Shown: positions 1 through 9,897 of the stretch, piece by piece
How the letters are laid out: each line of letters starts with the position of its first letter
How positions within the stretch are numbered: position 1 is the first letter of the stretch
Made by a program: the position numbers and the translations under genes
Source of the DNA: Ottowia oryzae
GTDB lineage: Bacteria; Pseudomonadota; Gammaproteobacteria; Burkholderiales; Burkholderiaceae_C
Direction: 5' to 3'
Assembly (NCBI RefSeq): GCF_003008535.1
Contig: NZ_CP027666.1
Span: 1,410,001 to 1,474,000, forward strand
DNA length: 64,000 nt
Notes under the pieces: model-generated
Database searches by the model: none
What the model was told of the DNA's origin: nothing
The model's input: only the letters and a program-made list of their open reading frames with translations

Positions 1-2573
<2,573 letters not shown>

Positions 2574-2681
2574 ATAACTTTGATCAATCGATCAGGTGTT
2601 ATGCCAAGTGACGCCAATCAAAACAAACTGATTCACTCTATGAATTCGTCGCCCTGACCTAGTCAGGCCGGCAAAAAGTTA

Positions 2682-2796
2682 TGCCTGATGACCATAGCAA
2701 GGTGGTACCACTCCTTCCCATCCCGAACAGGACAGTGAAACGCCTTAGCGCCAATGATAGTGCGGATTCCCGTGTGAAAGTAGGACATCGTCAGGC
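2682..2796 (+). rRNA. rrf: 5S ribosomal RNA
   Basis: About 115 nt lying 108 nt downstream of the 23S end. The terminal helix is formed by TGCCTGATGA at the 5' end and TCATCGTCAGGC-like sequence at the 3' end. The CCATCCCGAACAGGACAGTGAAACG block of loops B-C is present. It completes the usual 23S-5S order of an rRNA operon, and no tRNA is seen between or after the two. Confidence 0.96.
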
Positions 2797-2810
2797 TATT
2801 ACAGCAGCAA

Positions 2811-2840
2811 ACGCCCAGTCAGCAATGACTGGGCGTTTTG
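2811..2840 (+). terminator. Intrinsic terminator of the rRNA operon
   Basis: The inverted repeat ACGCCCAGTC / GACTGGGCGT (arms 2811-2820 and 2827-2836, 6-nt loop) is followed by TTTTG. It sits 15 nt after the 5S gene, so it should end the rrn transcript. Confidence 0.9.
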
Positions 2841-2955
2841 CTTTGGGGAAGTGAAAATCTCACCGTGTGGGCATGCAGATAACCTTGAGAGGCAAGTCGA
2901 CGTAGCTTCGATAGGTGCTTCGCCAGAGCCGGCGGCATCTCGCGTCGCGTCGCAC

Positions 2956-2961
2956 TAGAAT
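2956..2961 (+). promoter_or_regulatory. Candidate -10 box (TAGAAT) immediately upstream of tldD
   Basis: TAGAAT ends 5 nt before the tldD ATG, so transcription would start at or next to the start codon. No convincing -35 box is visible at the usual spacing. It is one of several genes here with this arrangement (see findings). Confidence 0.4.
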
Positions 2962-2966
2962 TCCTG

Positions 2967-4427
2967 ATGATCTCCAGAGAACCCACCATTGAGCGGCTCG
3001 GCGTTGCGACCGAGTTGCTGCTGACTCCATTTGGCTTGACCGAGAGTGATCTGAGCAGGACGCTCGCGCTGATCGCCGAGCATCGGGTGGACGATGCCGA
3101 CCTGTACTTTCAGTACACCCGCGCCGAGGGATGGAGCCTGGAGGAAGGCATCGTGAAGACGGGCAGCTTCTCGATCGACCAGGGCGTTGGCGTGCGCGCC
3201 GTCGCAGGAGAGAAGACTGCATTCGCGTATTCGGACGATATTTCTCTCGCCTCACTGACCGATGCCGCGCAAACCGTCCGCGCGATCAACGGTGCGTCGC
3301 AATCCAAGCGCATCAAGGTGGGCAAGCGCCAGCTGGCTCGCAGCCGCCGGCTCTACCCCGGTCTGGACCCCATCGGGACGTTGGACAGCACTGCCAAGGT
3401 AGCGCTGCTCGAGAAGGTTGAAAAGCTCGCGCGCGCTAAAGATCCTCGCGTCGTGCAGGTCATGGCTGGCCTAGCCAGCGAGCATGATGTGGTGCTGGTC
3501 GCGCGCCTGGATGGCACCTTGGCCGCTGACGTGCGTCCGCTTGTGCGACTTTCGGTGACGGTGATTGCCGAGCAAAATGGCCGCCGCGAAATTGGTTCGT
3601 TTGGAGGGGGCGGGCGATTCGGGCTCGCGTACTTCGACGAGGTGCTGATCCAACGGTACGTGGACGAAGCCGTGTCCGCCGCGTTGACCAACCTGGATTC
3701 CCGCCCCGCGCCGGCGGGTGAGATGACGGTTGTCCTCGGGCCAGGATGGCCGGGTGTCTTGTTCCACGAGGCGGTTGGGCATGGCCTGGAAGGCGATTTC
3801 AACCGAAAAGGGTCGAGCGCCTTCACAGGTCGGATCGGGCAACGTGTGGCCGCCAAAGGCGTGACGGTCTTGGACGACGGCACCATTGCGGATCGTCGTG
3901 GCAGCCTGAATGTCGATGACGAAGGCCACCCCACGCAGAAAAATGTACTGATCGAAGACGGCATCCTGAAGGGTTACATCCAGGACGCGATGAACGCCCG
4001 CCTGATGAAGGTCAAGCCCACGGGCAACGGCCGGCGCGAGAGCTACGCGCACATCCCAATGCCGCGCATGACCAACACGTACATGCTAGGCAGTGACAAA
4101 GATCCGAAGGAGATCGTCGCCAGCATCAAGAAGGGGTTGTACGCGACCAACTTCGGCGGCGGCCAGGTGGATATCACCAGTGGCAAGTTCGTCTTCTCTG
4201 CCAGCGAAGCGTACTGGGTTGAAAACGGCAAGATCCAGTACCCGGTCAAAGGCGCAACCATTGTCGGCAGCGGCCCCGAATCGTTGAAGAAGATTTCGAT
4301 GATAGGCAACGACATGGCGCTGGATTCGGGCGTCGGCACATGTGGCAAAGAGGGGCAGAGCGTGCCCGTGGGCGTTGGCCAGCCGACGTTGAGAATCGAC
4401 GGGTTGACCGTTGGCGGCACCGGCTGA
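2967..4427 (+). CDS. tldD: Metalloprotease TldD
   Basis: A 486-residue protein of the TldD/PmbA family, cytosolic zinc proteases that act with TldE/PmbA in peptide maturation and degradation. The family motif HExxxH is present as HEAVGH at residues 267-272, followed by GLEGDFN. The glycine-rich C-terminal half (FGGGQVDITSG, GTCGKEGQSVPVGVGQPT) is typical. Length matches the family (about 480). The ATG at 2967 has no Shine-Dalgarno sequence but lies 5 nt after a TAGAAT box. It is followed by an independent attenuator-controlled gene rather than by a tldE partner. Confidence 0.95.
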   Translation: MISREPTIERLGVATELLLTPFGLTESDLSRTLALIAEHRVDDADLYFQYTRAEGWSLEEGIVKTGSFSIDQGVGVRAVAGEKTAFAYSDDISLASLTDAAQTVRAINGASQSKRIKVGKRQLARSRRLYPGLDPIGTLDSTAKVALLEKVEKLARAKDPRVVQVMAGLASEHDVVLVARLDGTLAADVRPLVRLSVTVIAEQNGRREIGSFGGGGRFGLAYFDEVLIQRYVDEAVSAALTNLDSRPAPAGEMTVVLGPGWPGVLFHEAVGHGLEGDFNRKGSSAFTGRIGQRVAAKGVTVLDDGTIADRRGSLNVDDEGHPTQKNVLIEDGILKGYIQDAMNARLMKVKPTGNGRRESYAHIPMPRMTNTYMLGSDKDPKEIVASIKKGLYATNFGGGQVDITSGKFVFSASEAYWVENGKIQYPVKGATIVGSGPESLKKISMIGNDMALDSGVGTCGKEGQSVPVGVGQPTLRIDGLTVGGTG

Positions 4428-4460
4428 AAAAGCGGCTGGTCGATCCATTGCATTCCGCTG

Positions 4461-4469
4461 TGCTACAGT
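4461..4469 (+). promoter_or_regulatory. Extended -10 promoter of the aroG leader
   Basis: TGCTACAGT fits an extended -10 element (TGn followed by TACAGT at 4464-4469). The start of transcription would fall near 4475-4478, at the ATG of the leader peptide. No strong -35 box is visible at the normal distance, which is tolerated with an extended -10. Confidence 0.5.
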
Positions 4470-4477
4470 CTGCGGCT

Positions 4478-4552
4478 ATGTCTGCAACGCGCGCGTTTTA
4501 CTTTAGCTACTTTTGGTTCCCGGAATCCGGCGGACGAGTGGCGCGCGCTTAA
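4478..4552 (+). CDS. Aromatic-amino-acid leader peptide of the DAHP synthase gene
   Basis: A 24-codon frame, MSATRAFYFSYFWFPESGG plus RVARA, ending in TAA. Seven of eight consecutive codons (residues 7-14) encode Phe, Tyr or Trp: four Phe, two Tyr and one Trp. It lies between a promoter-like element and a Rho-independent terminator, 103 nt upstream of a DAHP synthase gene. That is the layout of a ribosome-mediated attenuator sensing charged tRNA-Phe, -Tyr and -Trp. No Shine-Dalgarno precedes the ATG, consistent with translation from a leaderless RNA. The function is inferred from composition and context. Confidence 0.85.
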   Translation: MSATRAFYFSYFWFPESGGRVARA

Positions 4553-4617
4553 ACAAACAGCAGACAAGCCAAGAATCTCGAAAACCGCCGGTGCGAAAGC
4601 CCCGGCGGTTTTTTTGT
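4527..4617 (+). terminator. Attenuator: terminator hairpin with competing antiterminator
   Basis: Terminator: AACCGCCGG (4583-4591) pairs with CCGGCGGTT (4602-4610), followed by a T run. Antiterminator: CCGGCGG (4527-4533), inside the leader-peptide frame, is perfectly complementary to CCGCCGG (4585-4591), the 5' arm of the terminator, so the two structures exclude each other. CCGG at 4520-4523 can also pair with 4527-4530 and sequester the antiterminator arm. A GC stem between 4488-4494 and 4541-4547 could enclose the aromatic codons. Stalling on the aromatic codons would favour readthrough into aroG. Confidence 0.8.
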
Positions 4618-4654
4618 TTGAGCCCTTCGATCTCATCCCAAAAAAGGAAGCCCC

Positions 4655-5779
4655 ATGAGCCCCAAGAGCAGCAGCCCCGCCAGCGATTCCTGGTATGCGA
4701 GCGTCGAACGAACCAGCGAGACCGACGACGAACGCATCAAGGACATCACCGTGCTTCCCCCGCCAGACCACCTGATCCGCTTCTTCCCGATTCGCGGCAC
4801 CCAGGTCGAAAATCTCATCTCCCACACCCGCAAGTCGATTCGCCACATCATCAATGGCAAGGACGACCGGCTGCTGGTCATCGTCGGCCCCTGTTCGATT
4901 CACGACCCGGACGCAGCGCTGGACTACGCGCGCCGGCTCAAGCCACTGCGCGACAAGTACGCCGATACGCTGGAAGTGGTGATGCGCGTGTACTTCGAGA
5001 AGCCGCGTACCACCGTCGGTTGGAAGGGTTTGATCAACGACCCGTACCTGGATGAAAGCTACCGCATCGACGAGGGGCTGCGCATCGCGCGGCAGCTGCT
5101 GATCGACATCAACCGCCTGGGCTTGCCCGCGGGCAGCGAGTTTCTGGACGTGATCTCGCCCCAGTACATCGCCGATCTGATCAGCTGGGGTGCCATTGGC
5201 GCACGCACCACCGAAAGCCAGGTGCACCGCGAACTGGCCAGCGGCCTGTCGGCGCCCATTGGCTTCAAGAACGGCACCGACGGCAACATCCGCATCGCCA
5301 CCGATGCGATTCAGGCCGCCGCGCGCGGGCACCATTTTCTGTCGGTGCACAAGAACGGCCAGGTTGCCATCGTTCACACCGATGGCAACAAGGATTGCCA
5401 CGTGATCCTGCGTGGCGGCAAGGCGCCCAACTACGACGCCGCCAGCGTGGCTGCGGCGTGCGCCGACCTGGCGGCCGCCAAGTTGCCCGCTACGTTGATG
5501 GTGGACTGCAGCCACGCCAACAGCTTGAAGCAGCACGAGAAGCAGCTGGACGTAGCGCGCGACTTGGCCGCACAGATCGCGGGCGGCTCGCGCAGCATCT
5601 TCGGCACCATGATCGAGAGCCACATCCACGCGGGTGCCCAGAAATTCACACCCGGCAAGGACCAGGTGAGCGCGCTGGAGTACGGCAAGAGCATCACCGA
5701 CGCGTGCCTTGGCTGGGAAGGCACGGAAGAGGCCCTGGAGGTGTTGTCCAACGCCGTCAGCGCCCGACGCGCCCGATAA
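4655..5779 (+). CDS. aroG: 3-deoxy-7-phosphoheptulonate (DAHP) synthase, class I
   Basis: Condenses phosphoenolpyruvate and erythrose 4-phosphate, the first step of the shikimate pathway, in the cytosol. The 374-residue protein is of the AroF/G/H type. It carries LLVIVGPCSIHD near residue 70, the MRVYFEKPRTTVGWKG block, ARTTESQVHRELASGLS, GFKNGTDG and the C-terminal MVDCSHANS and DACLGWE blocks. Shine-Dalgarno AAGGAAG precedes the ATG. Expression is probably governed by the leader peptide and attenuator directly upstream; the sensing of all three aromatic amino acids fits an enzyme that feeds all three branches. Confidence 0.96.
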   Translation: MSPKSSSPASDSWYASVERTSETDDERIKDITVLPPPDHLIRFFPIRGTQVENLISHTRKSIRHIINGKDDRLLVIVGPCSIHDPDAALDYARRLKPLRDKYADTLEVVMRVYFEKPRTTVGWKGLINDPYLDESYRIDEGLRIARQLLIDINRLGLPAGSEFLDVISPQYIADLISWGAIGARTTESQVHRELASGLSAPIGFKNGTDGNIRIATDAIQAAARGHHFLSVHKNGQVAIVHTDGNKDCHVILRGGKAPNYDAASVAAACADLAAAKLPATLMVDCSHANSLKQHEKQLDVARDLAAQIAGGSRSIFGTMIESHIHAGAQKFTPGKDQVSALEYGKSITDACLGWEGTEEALEVLSNAVSARRAR

Positions 5780-6069
5780 GCCACTTTGGCTCTGCGTGCC
5801 CAGTGGCCAGCGGAAGCTGCTGCGCTTGCAAGAGCGCGGCGGTGTGCGGTGTGGCGCTGGCCTGGGTCGGGGCGTACCGCAATCGGCCCTTGATCGGGCC
5901 GGAAAAGCCGCAAACCAGCGGCAGGGCAGGGCATTCACCTAGGCCGCTGAGCAGGCATGCAGGCTCGCAAGGGGCGCGGCGACGTTAGACTGCGACGTTC
6001 CGATTCACCGGGCGCGGCCGAGATGCCTGCCGCCCATGATCCAACCGCAAAACCCACCGAGAGACACCC

Positions 6070-6381
6070 ATGCAGAGCCAAGTCAGCGTTGTTCAGGATG
6101 AGCAGACCGAATGGGTGTTCGCCCTGGACGCGGCCACGCCCATGACCAATGCGGAAGGCCGCGATTGGCTGGACGCCCAGTTCGTTCAGCTGGGCAGCGA
6201 GCCCCTGCGGCCCACTGGCAAGCTGCTGTTGGCCGACAAGGTGCTGGTGGTGGCGCGCGACGCCGGCCCACGCCTGCTGAACGACGCCGAATGGGGCCCG
6301 GCCTTTGCCCGCGCCGCCAGTGCTGCGCTGGCCAAGCCGGTGGTGCGGGTCGACCTTGGCGCGATGGCGATTTCCTATTGA
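6070..6381 (+). CDS. Conserved small protein of unknown function
   Basis: A 103-residue protein beginning MQSQVSVVQDEQTEWVFALD. I do not recognise a domain. It is acidic to neutral, has no membrane segment or signal peptide, and contains a hydrophobic LLLADKVLVVARDAG stretch near the middle that could be a beta-alpha unit. Codon use is GC-rich at third positions, like its neighbours, which supports it being real. The start is the ATG following GAGAGACACCC, a modest ribosome binding site. It stands alone between aroG and a secreted protein gene. Confidence 0.65.
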   Translation: MQSQVSVVQDEQTEWVFALDAATPMTNAEGRDWLDAQFVQLGSEPLRPTGKLLLADKVLVVARDAGPRLLNDAEWGPAFARAASAALAKPVVRVDLGAMAISY

Positions 6382-6411
6382 ACGGCAGCTGACCGGGTGG
6401 TCGCCTGGCCG

Positions 6412-6482
6412 CAGCTTTTTGAGCATAAAAACAGGCTCTGGCGCAGTCGCCGCTTGCGCTGGCAGCTATTGTTTTTGAAGTG
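6412..6482. repeat. Dispersed repeat copy 1
   Basis: An AT-rich stretch (TTTTTGAGCATAAAAAC), then a GC-rich centre, then CTTGCGCTGGCAGCTATTG and an AT-rich tail. It shares the GCGCTGGCAGCTAT core with nine other copies in the window and is intergenic between 6381 and 6581. Confidence 0.7.
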
Positions 6483-6580
6483 TTTATTTGCCGGCTGCGG
6501 CAGGGCGCGCAAGGAGCCTGGCCGTCAGCCGGCCGCAGTCACCCAACGACAATCGGCGGGATCTAGACAGGGAGGAAGCC

Positions 6581-8131
6581 ATGCGGGCAGCACAAGGTCT
6601 GTTGGACGTTTGCAAGCGGGTGCAGAAACTGGCCGCCGTGACGGGCGCGCTGATGGTGGCCGCATGGCTGCCCAGCACCGCGCTGGCGCAGGCGCTTCCC
6701 ACGCTCAGTTGCAGCACGCCCAACCGCATCAACACCGGTACCGACGCGGCGGGTACCCTGGTTGGCTACAACCAGGCCGATCCGTACTGGCAATACACCC
6801 CGGTGGGCTCGGACGAAGCGAACACCCTGGTGGCCAAATCGGCCGCGGATTGGCATCCCGCCACCGTCGTAGTACCCAGCGGCGCGCCGTGGATTTGGCA
6901 GACGTATCCGAATGCCAACTGGATTGCCGTGAACTCCAACCGCGAGGGCTATTCACGGACGTACTACCGCTACCGTTTCAATCTGGATCCCGCTGTCGCG
7001 CCGGCCGATTTCGGGCTTGGCGTGCATTTCCACGTGGACGATTTGGTGCTGGCCGTGTTCGTCAACGGCGTCAAGCAGGACGGCGCCGTGATCGGGGGCG
7101 GTTGGACCACAAGTGATCCGCACTACACGATCCCCGGCGAGTTTTCGCTGAGCAGTGGTTGGCAGGCGGGTACCAACGAAATCGTGGTGCTCGTGCAGAA
7201 CTTCAGCGGGGCAACGTGGACCACGCCGACGCCCATAGGCGGCTTGTTGGTGCGTGGCGTGTCGGCCTGCGGCGGCGGCCAGATCACCAAGCAATTTGCC
7301 CCCAACGCCGTTCAGCCGGGTGGCACCAGCAACCTCATGGTCACCGTTACCAATCGCACCGACCCGCAGGTTGCTGTGAGCGACGTGCGCTTTACCGATG
7401 TGTTGCCCGCGCCCCTGGTGCTGGATGGCGCGCCGCTTTCCAACACCTGCGGCGGCACGATAACGGGCGCGTCAGGCGACGGCACGCTGGCGCTGGCGGG
7501 TGGCACCCTGCCTGCGGGCACGGGTGGCACGCCCGGCACTTGCGCCGTCACGGTGCCTGTTCGTTGGCCAGCCAGCGCATCGGCCCAATGCACGGGCGCC
7601 GCCATCACCAACACCATCACCCCCGGCCGCGCGGCGGCGGGTGGGCAGTTCAGCACGGCGGCGGGGCAGGTCAGCGCGCCCGCCAGTGCGTCACTGGCGT
7701 GCACGCTCCCGATGGCGTCGCTGCAAGTCACGGTGTCGGTGGCCGCTGGCTCGGTGGATTTGTCGGGTGAGCGCGTGCCCTTCACCGCCACGTGCCAGAA
7801 CCCGTCGCAAAGCTACAGCGGCAGTGTCGTTCTGGGGGCGGGCAACACGGCGTCTACGGCGTTGGCCGTGCCGGCCGGCAGTTCCAACTGCACTTTGGCG
7901 ATAGGCGCCTTGCCGACGGCACCGCCCGGATTCCAATGGGCCGCGGCCGGGCCCGCCTACGCGCAGCCCAACCCGGCGGCCGTTGCGGCGGGCGCCACCG
8001 TCCCGGGCGGGATTGCACTGGCGCTGCTGGCCGCGCCGGTCGCGGTGCCCGTGGGTGGCGGGCCGGCGTTCTGGCTCACGCTGACCTTGTTGCTGGGATT
8101 GGGCGTCTGGGCGCTGCGCCGCTGGCGTTAA
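6581..8131 (+). CDS. Secreted protein with DUF11-type domain and C-terminal membrane anchor
   Basis: A 516-residue protein. It begins with a signal peptide (MRAAQGLLDV..., hydrophobic stretch, ALAQA cleavage-like site near residue 32). An N-terminal lectin- or jelly-roll-like region has several aromatic residues. Around residues 230-350 there is a DUF11-like beta-sandwich (KQFAPNAVQPGGTSNL, VTVTNRT, FTDVLPAPL). The tail, VPVGGGPAFW followed by a hydrophobic segment and RRWR, resembles a tripartite sorting signal but lacks IPTL. The ATG at 6581 is chosen because AGGGAGGAAG precedes it and the signal peptide follows. Probably cell-envelope or surface located; molecular role unknown. Confidence 0.75.
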   Translation: MRAAQGLLDVCKRVQKLAAVTGALMVAAWLPSTALAQALPTLSCSTPNRINTGTDAAGTLVGYNQADPYWQYTPVGSDEANTLVAKSAADWHPATVVVPSGAPWIWQTYPNANWIAVNSNREGYSRTYYRYRFNLDPAVAPADFGLGVHFHVDDLVLAVFVNGVKQDGAVIGGGWTTSDPHYTIPGEFSLSSGWQAGTNEIVVLVQNFSGATWTTPTPIGGLLVRGVSACGGGQITKQFAPNAVQPGGTSNLMVTVTNRTDPQVAVSDVRFTDVLPAPLVLDGAPLSNTCGGTITGASGDGTLALAGGTLPAGTGGTPGTCAVTVPVRWPASASAQCTGAAITNTITPGRAAAGGQFSTAAGQVSAPASASLACTLPMASLQVTVSVAAGSVDLSGERVPFTATCQNPSQSYSGSVVLGAGNTASTALAVPAGSSNCTLAIGALPTAPPGFQWAAAGPAYAQPNPAAVAAGATVPGGIALALLAAPVAVPVGGGPAFWLTLTLLLGLGVWALRRWR

Positions 8132-8152
8132 CGGTCGACGGGCGCAAGGTGT

Positions 8153-8170
8153 AGCGGCAATGCTGCCGCT
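8153..8170. terminator. Possible weak bidirectional terminator hairpin
   Basis: The inverted repeat AGCGGCA / TGCCGCT with a 4-nt loop lies between the convergent ends of the secreted protein gene and mpl. There is no T run, so termination is only a possibility. Confidence 0.3.
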
Positions 8171-8308
8171 TCTGGCTGCCCCGCGCCGTAAGCCTGCTTG
8201 CGGCCTGATGGGGCGCAGCGCCTGGGACTGCCGGCGCCCCCATCCTCGGGCGCACGGGATGCACGACGCATCCGCGCAGTCACGGCACCCGCCCCCTGCG
8301 GGCCGCGC

Positions 8309-9727
8309 TCAATCCGCGGGGCGCAGCGCCGCCAGCAGCTTGGCGTGCACGCCGCCAAAGCCGCCGTTGCTCATGCACAGCACATGGTCGCCCGCCCGCG
8401 CGGCTGCGGCGACCTGCTGCACGATCTCGTCCACCGTGGCCGCCACCTGAGCGCGCTCGCCCATGGGTGCCAGCGCGGCGGCGGCGTTCCAGTCCAGCCC
8501 CCCGCTGTGGCAAAAGGCCAAGTCGGCGTGTTCCAGCGACCAGGGCAGCTGGCTTTTCATGGTGCCCAGCTTCATGGTGTTGCTGCGCGGCTCGAACACG
8601 GCCAGGATGCGCTCGGCCTGCCGGCCCGCCGCGTCCAACTGGCGGCGCAGGCCGTCCACCGTCGTGCGGATCGCCGTGGGGTGGTGCGCAAAGTCGTCGT
8701 ACACCGTGATGGCGCCACCGGCGCGGGGCACCGTGCCGCGCACTTCCATGCGGCGGCGCACGTTCTGAAAGCTGGCCAGCGCCTGGCACGCCACCGCCGG
8801 CGGCACGCCCACGTGCTCGGCCGCGGCGATGGCGGCCAGCGCGTTCAGCTGGTTGTGCACGCCCGACAACGCCCAACTGACGCGGCCCACGGCCACGCCG
8901 CGCCGCTGCACCTCGAAATCACTCGGCTCGCCGTGGGCGGTGAAGTCGCTCACCGCGCTGCCAAAGCCGGTGCGCTCGCTCCAGCAGCCTTGCGACAGCA
9001 CGCGCGCCAGGCTTTCTTCCAGGTCGTTGACGACGATGCGCCCGGTGGCGGGCACGGTGCGCACGAGGTGGTTGAACTGCCGCTCGATCGCGGCCAGGTC
9101 GTCAAAGATGTCGGCGTGGTCAAACTCCAGGTTGTTCAGCACCGCCGTGCGCGGGCGGTAGTGCACGAACTTGCTGCGTTTGTCGAAAAACGCAGTGTCG
9201 TATTCGTCCGCTTCGATGACGAACAAGGGCCGTTGTTGGCCAGTGGCCTGCGCGCCCAGCCGGGCCGAAATACCGAAGTTCAGCGGCACGCCGCCCACCA
9301 GAAAGCCGGGCGACAGACCCGCGCTTTCCAGCACCCAGGCCAGCATCGACGTGGTGGTGGTCTTGCCGTGCGTGCCCGCCACGGCCAGCACGTGGCGGCC
9401 CTGCAGCACGTTTTCGGCCAGCCACTGCGGGCCGCTGGTGTAGGGCAGGCCCGCGTCCAGAATGGCTTCCATCAGCGGGAACTTGGGGTTGCCATCGGGC
9501 AGGCGGGCGCGGCTGACCACGTTGCCCACCACGAACACGTCGGGCTGCAGCGCCAGCTGGTCGGCGCCGTAGCCCTCGATCAGCTCGATGCCCAGCGCGC
9601 GCAGCTGGTCGCTCATGGGCGGGTACACGCCCGCGTCGCACCCCGTCACGCGGTGGCCCGCCTCGCGCGCCAGCGCCGCCACGCCGCCCATGAAGGTGCC
9701 GCAAATGCCCAGAATGTGAATATGCAT
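8309..9727 (-). CDS. mpl: UDP-N-acetylmuramate:L-alanyl-gamma-D-glutamyl-meso-diaminopimelate ligase
   Basis: Reattaches recycled murein tripeptide to UDP-MurNAc in the cytosol, a peptidoglycan recycling step. The 472-residue protein has the Mur ligase N-terminal fold (MHIHILGICGTFMGG), the ATP-binding loop AGTHGKTTTTSML near residue 115, the central motif FVIEADEYDTAFFDKRSKF and the DDFAHHPTAI block of the C-terminal domain, all typical of Mpl rather than MurC. It stands alone, antisense to its neighbours. A TACAAT box lies 8 nt upstream of its ATG. Confidence 0.95.
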   Translation of the reverse strand: MHIHILGICGTFMGGVAALAREAGHRVTGCDAGVYPPMSDQLRALGIELIEGYGADQLALQPDVFVVGNVVSRARLPDGNPKFPLMEAILDAGLPYTSGPQWLAENVLQGRHVLAVAGTHGKTTTTSMLAWVLESAGLSPGFLVGGVPLNFGISARLGAQATGQQRPLFVIEADEYDTAFFDKRSKFVHYRPRTAVLNNLEFDHADIFDDLAAIERQFNHLVRTVPATGRIVVNDLEESLARVLSQGCWSERTGFGSAVSDFTAHGEPSDFEVQRRGVAVGRVSWALSGVHNQLNALAAIAAAEHVGVPPAVACQALASFQNVRRRMEVRGTVPRAGGAITVYDDFAHHPTAIRTTVDGLRRQLDAAGRQAERILAVFEPRSNTMKLGTMKSQLPWSLEHADLAFCHSGGLDWNAAAALAPMGERAQVAATVDEIVQQVAAAARAGDHVLCMSNGGFGGVHAKLLAALRPAD

Positions 9728-9735
9728 GGGCAGCG

Positions 9736-9741
9736 ATTGTA
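9736..9741 (-). promoter_or_regulatory. Candidate -10 box (TACAAT) of mpl
   Basis: On the minus strand the context is GCCTACAATCGCTGCCC followed by ATG, with 8 nt between the hexamer and the start codon. The predicted 5' untranslated region is at most a few nucleotides, and no Shine-Dalgarno is possible inside it. Confidence 0.45.
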
Positions 9742-9756
9742 GGCGCGGGCCGGGTA

Positions 9757-9825
9757 CTAAAAATCAAAGCCATTTGGGCCGCTAGCGCCCGTCTGGCCAG
9801 CGCTGGCAGCTTTCATTCCGATAGC
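9757..9825. repeat. Dispersed repeat copy 2
   Basis: The core CAGCGCTGGCAGCT is followed by TTCATTCCGATAG and preceded by CTAAAAATCAAAGCC, the same organisation as copies 1 and 10. It lies between mpl and the IPTL-CTERM gene. Confidence 0.7.
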
Positions 9826-9897
9826 GTAAGGCGTGAAACAGCCCGGCGCCGCGCCGCAGGATTGACCTCCTCAACGAGGCCCCCAGTTCGCGGTGCG

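Noticed and set aside
4463..5988. Long open frames antisense or out of frame to aroG, including one of about 490 codons
   Set aside because: High GC content lengthens non-coding frames; they overlap a clearly recognised DAHP synthase and look like no known protein.
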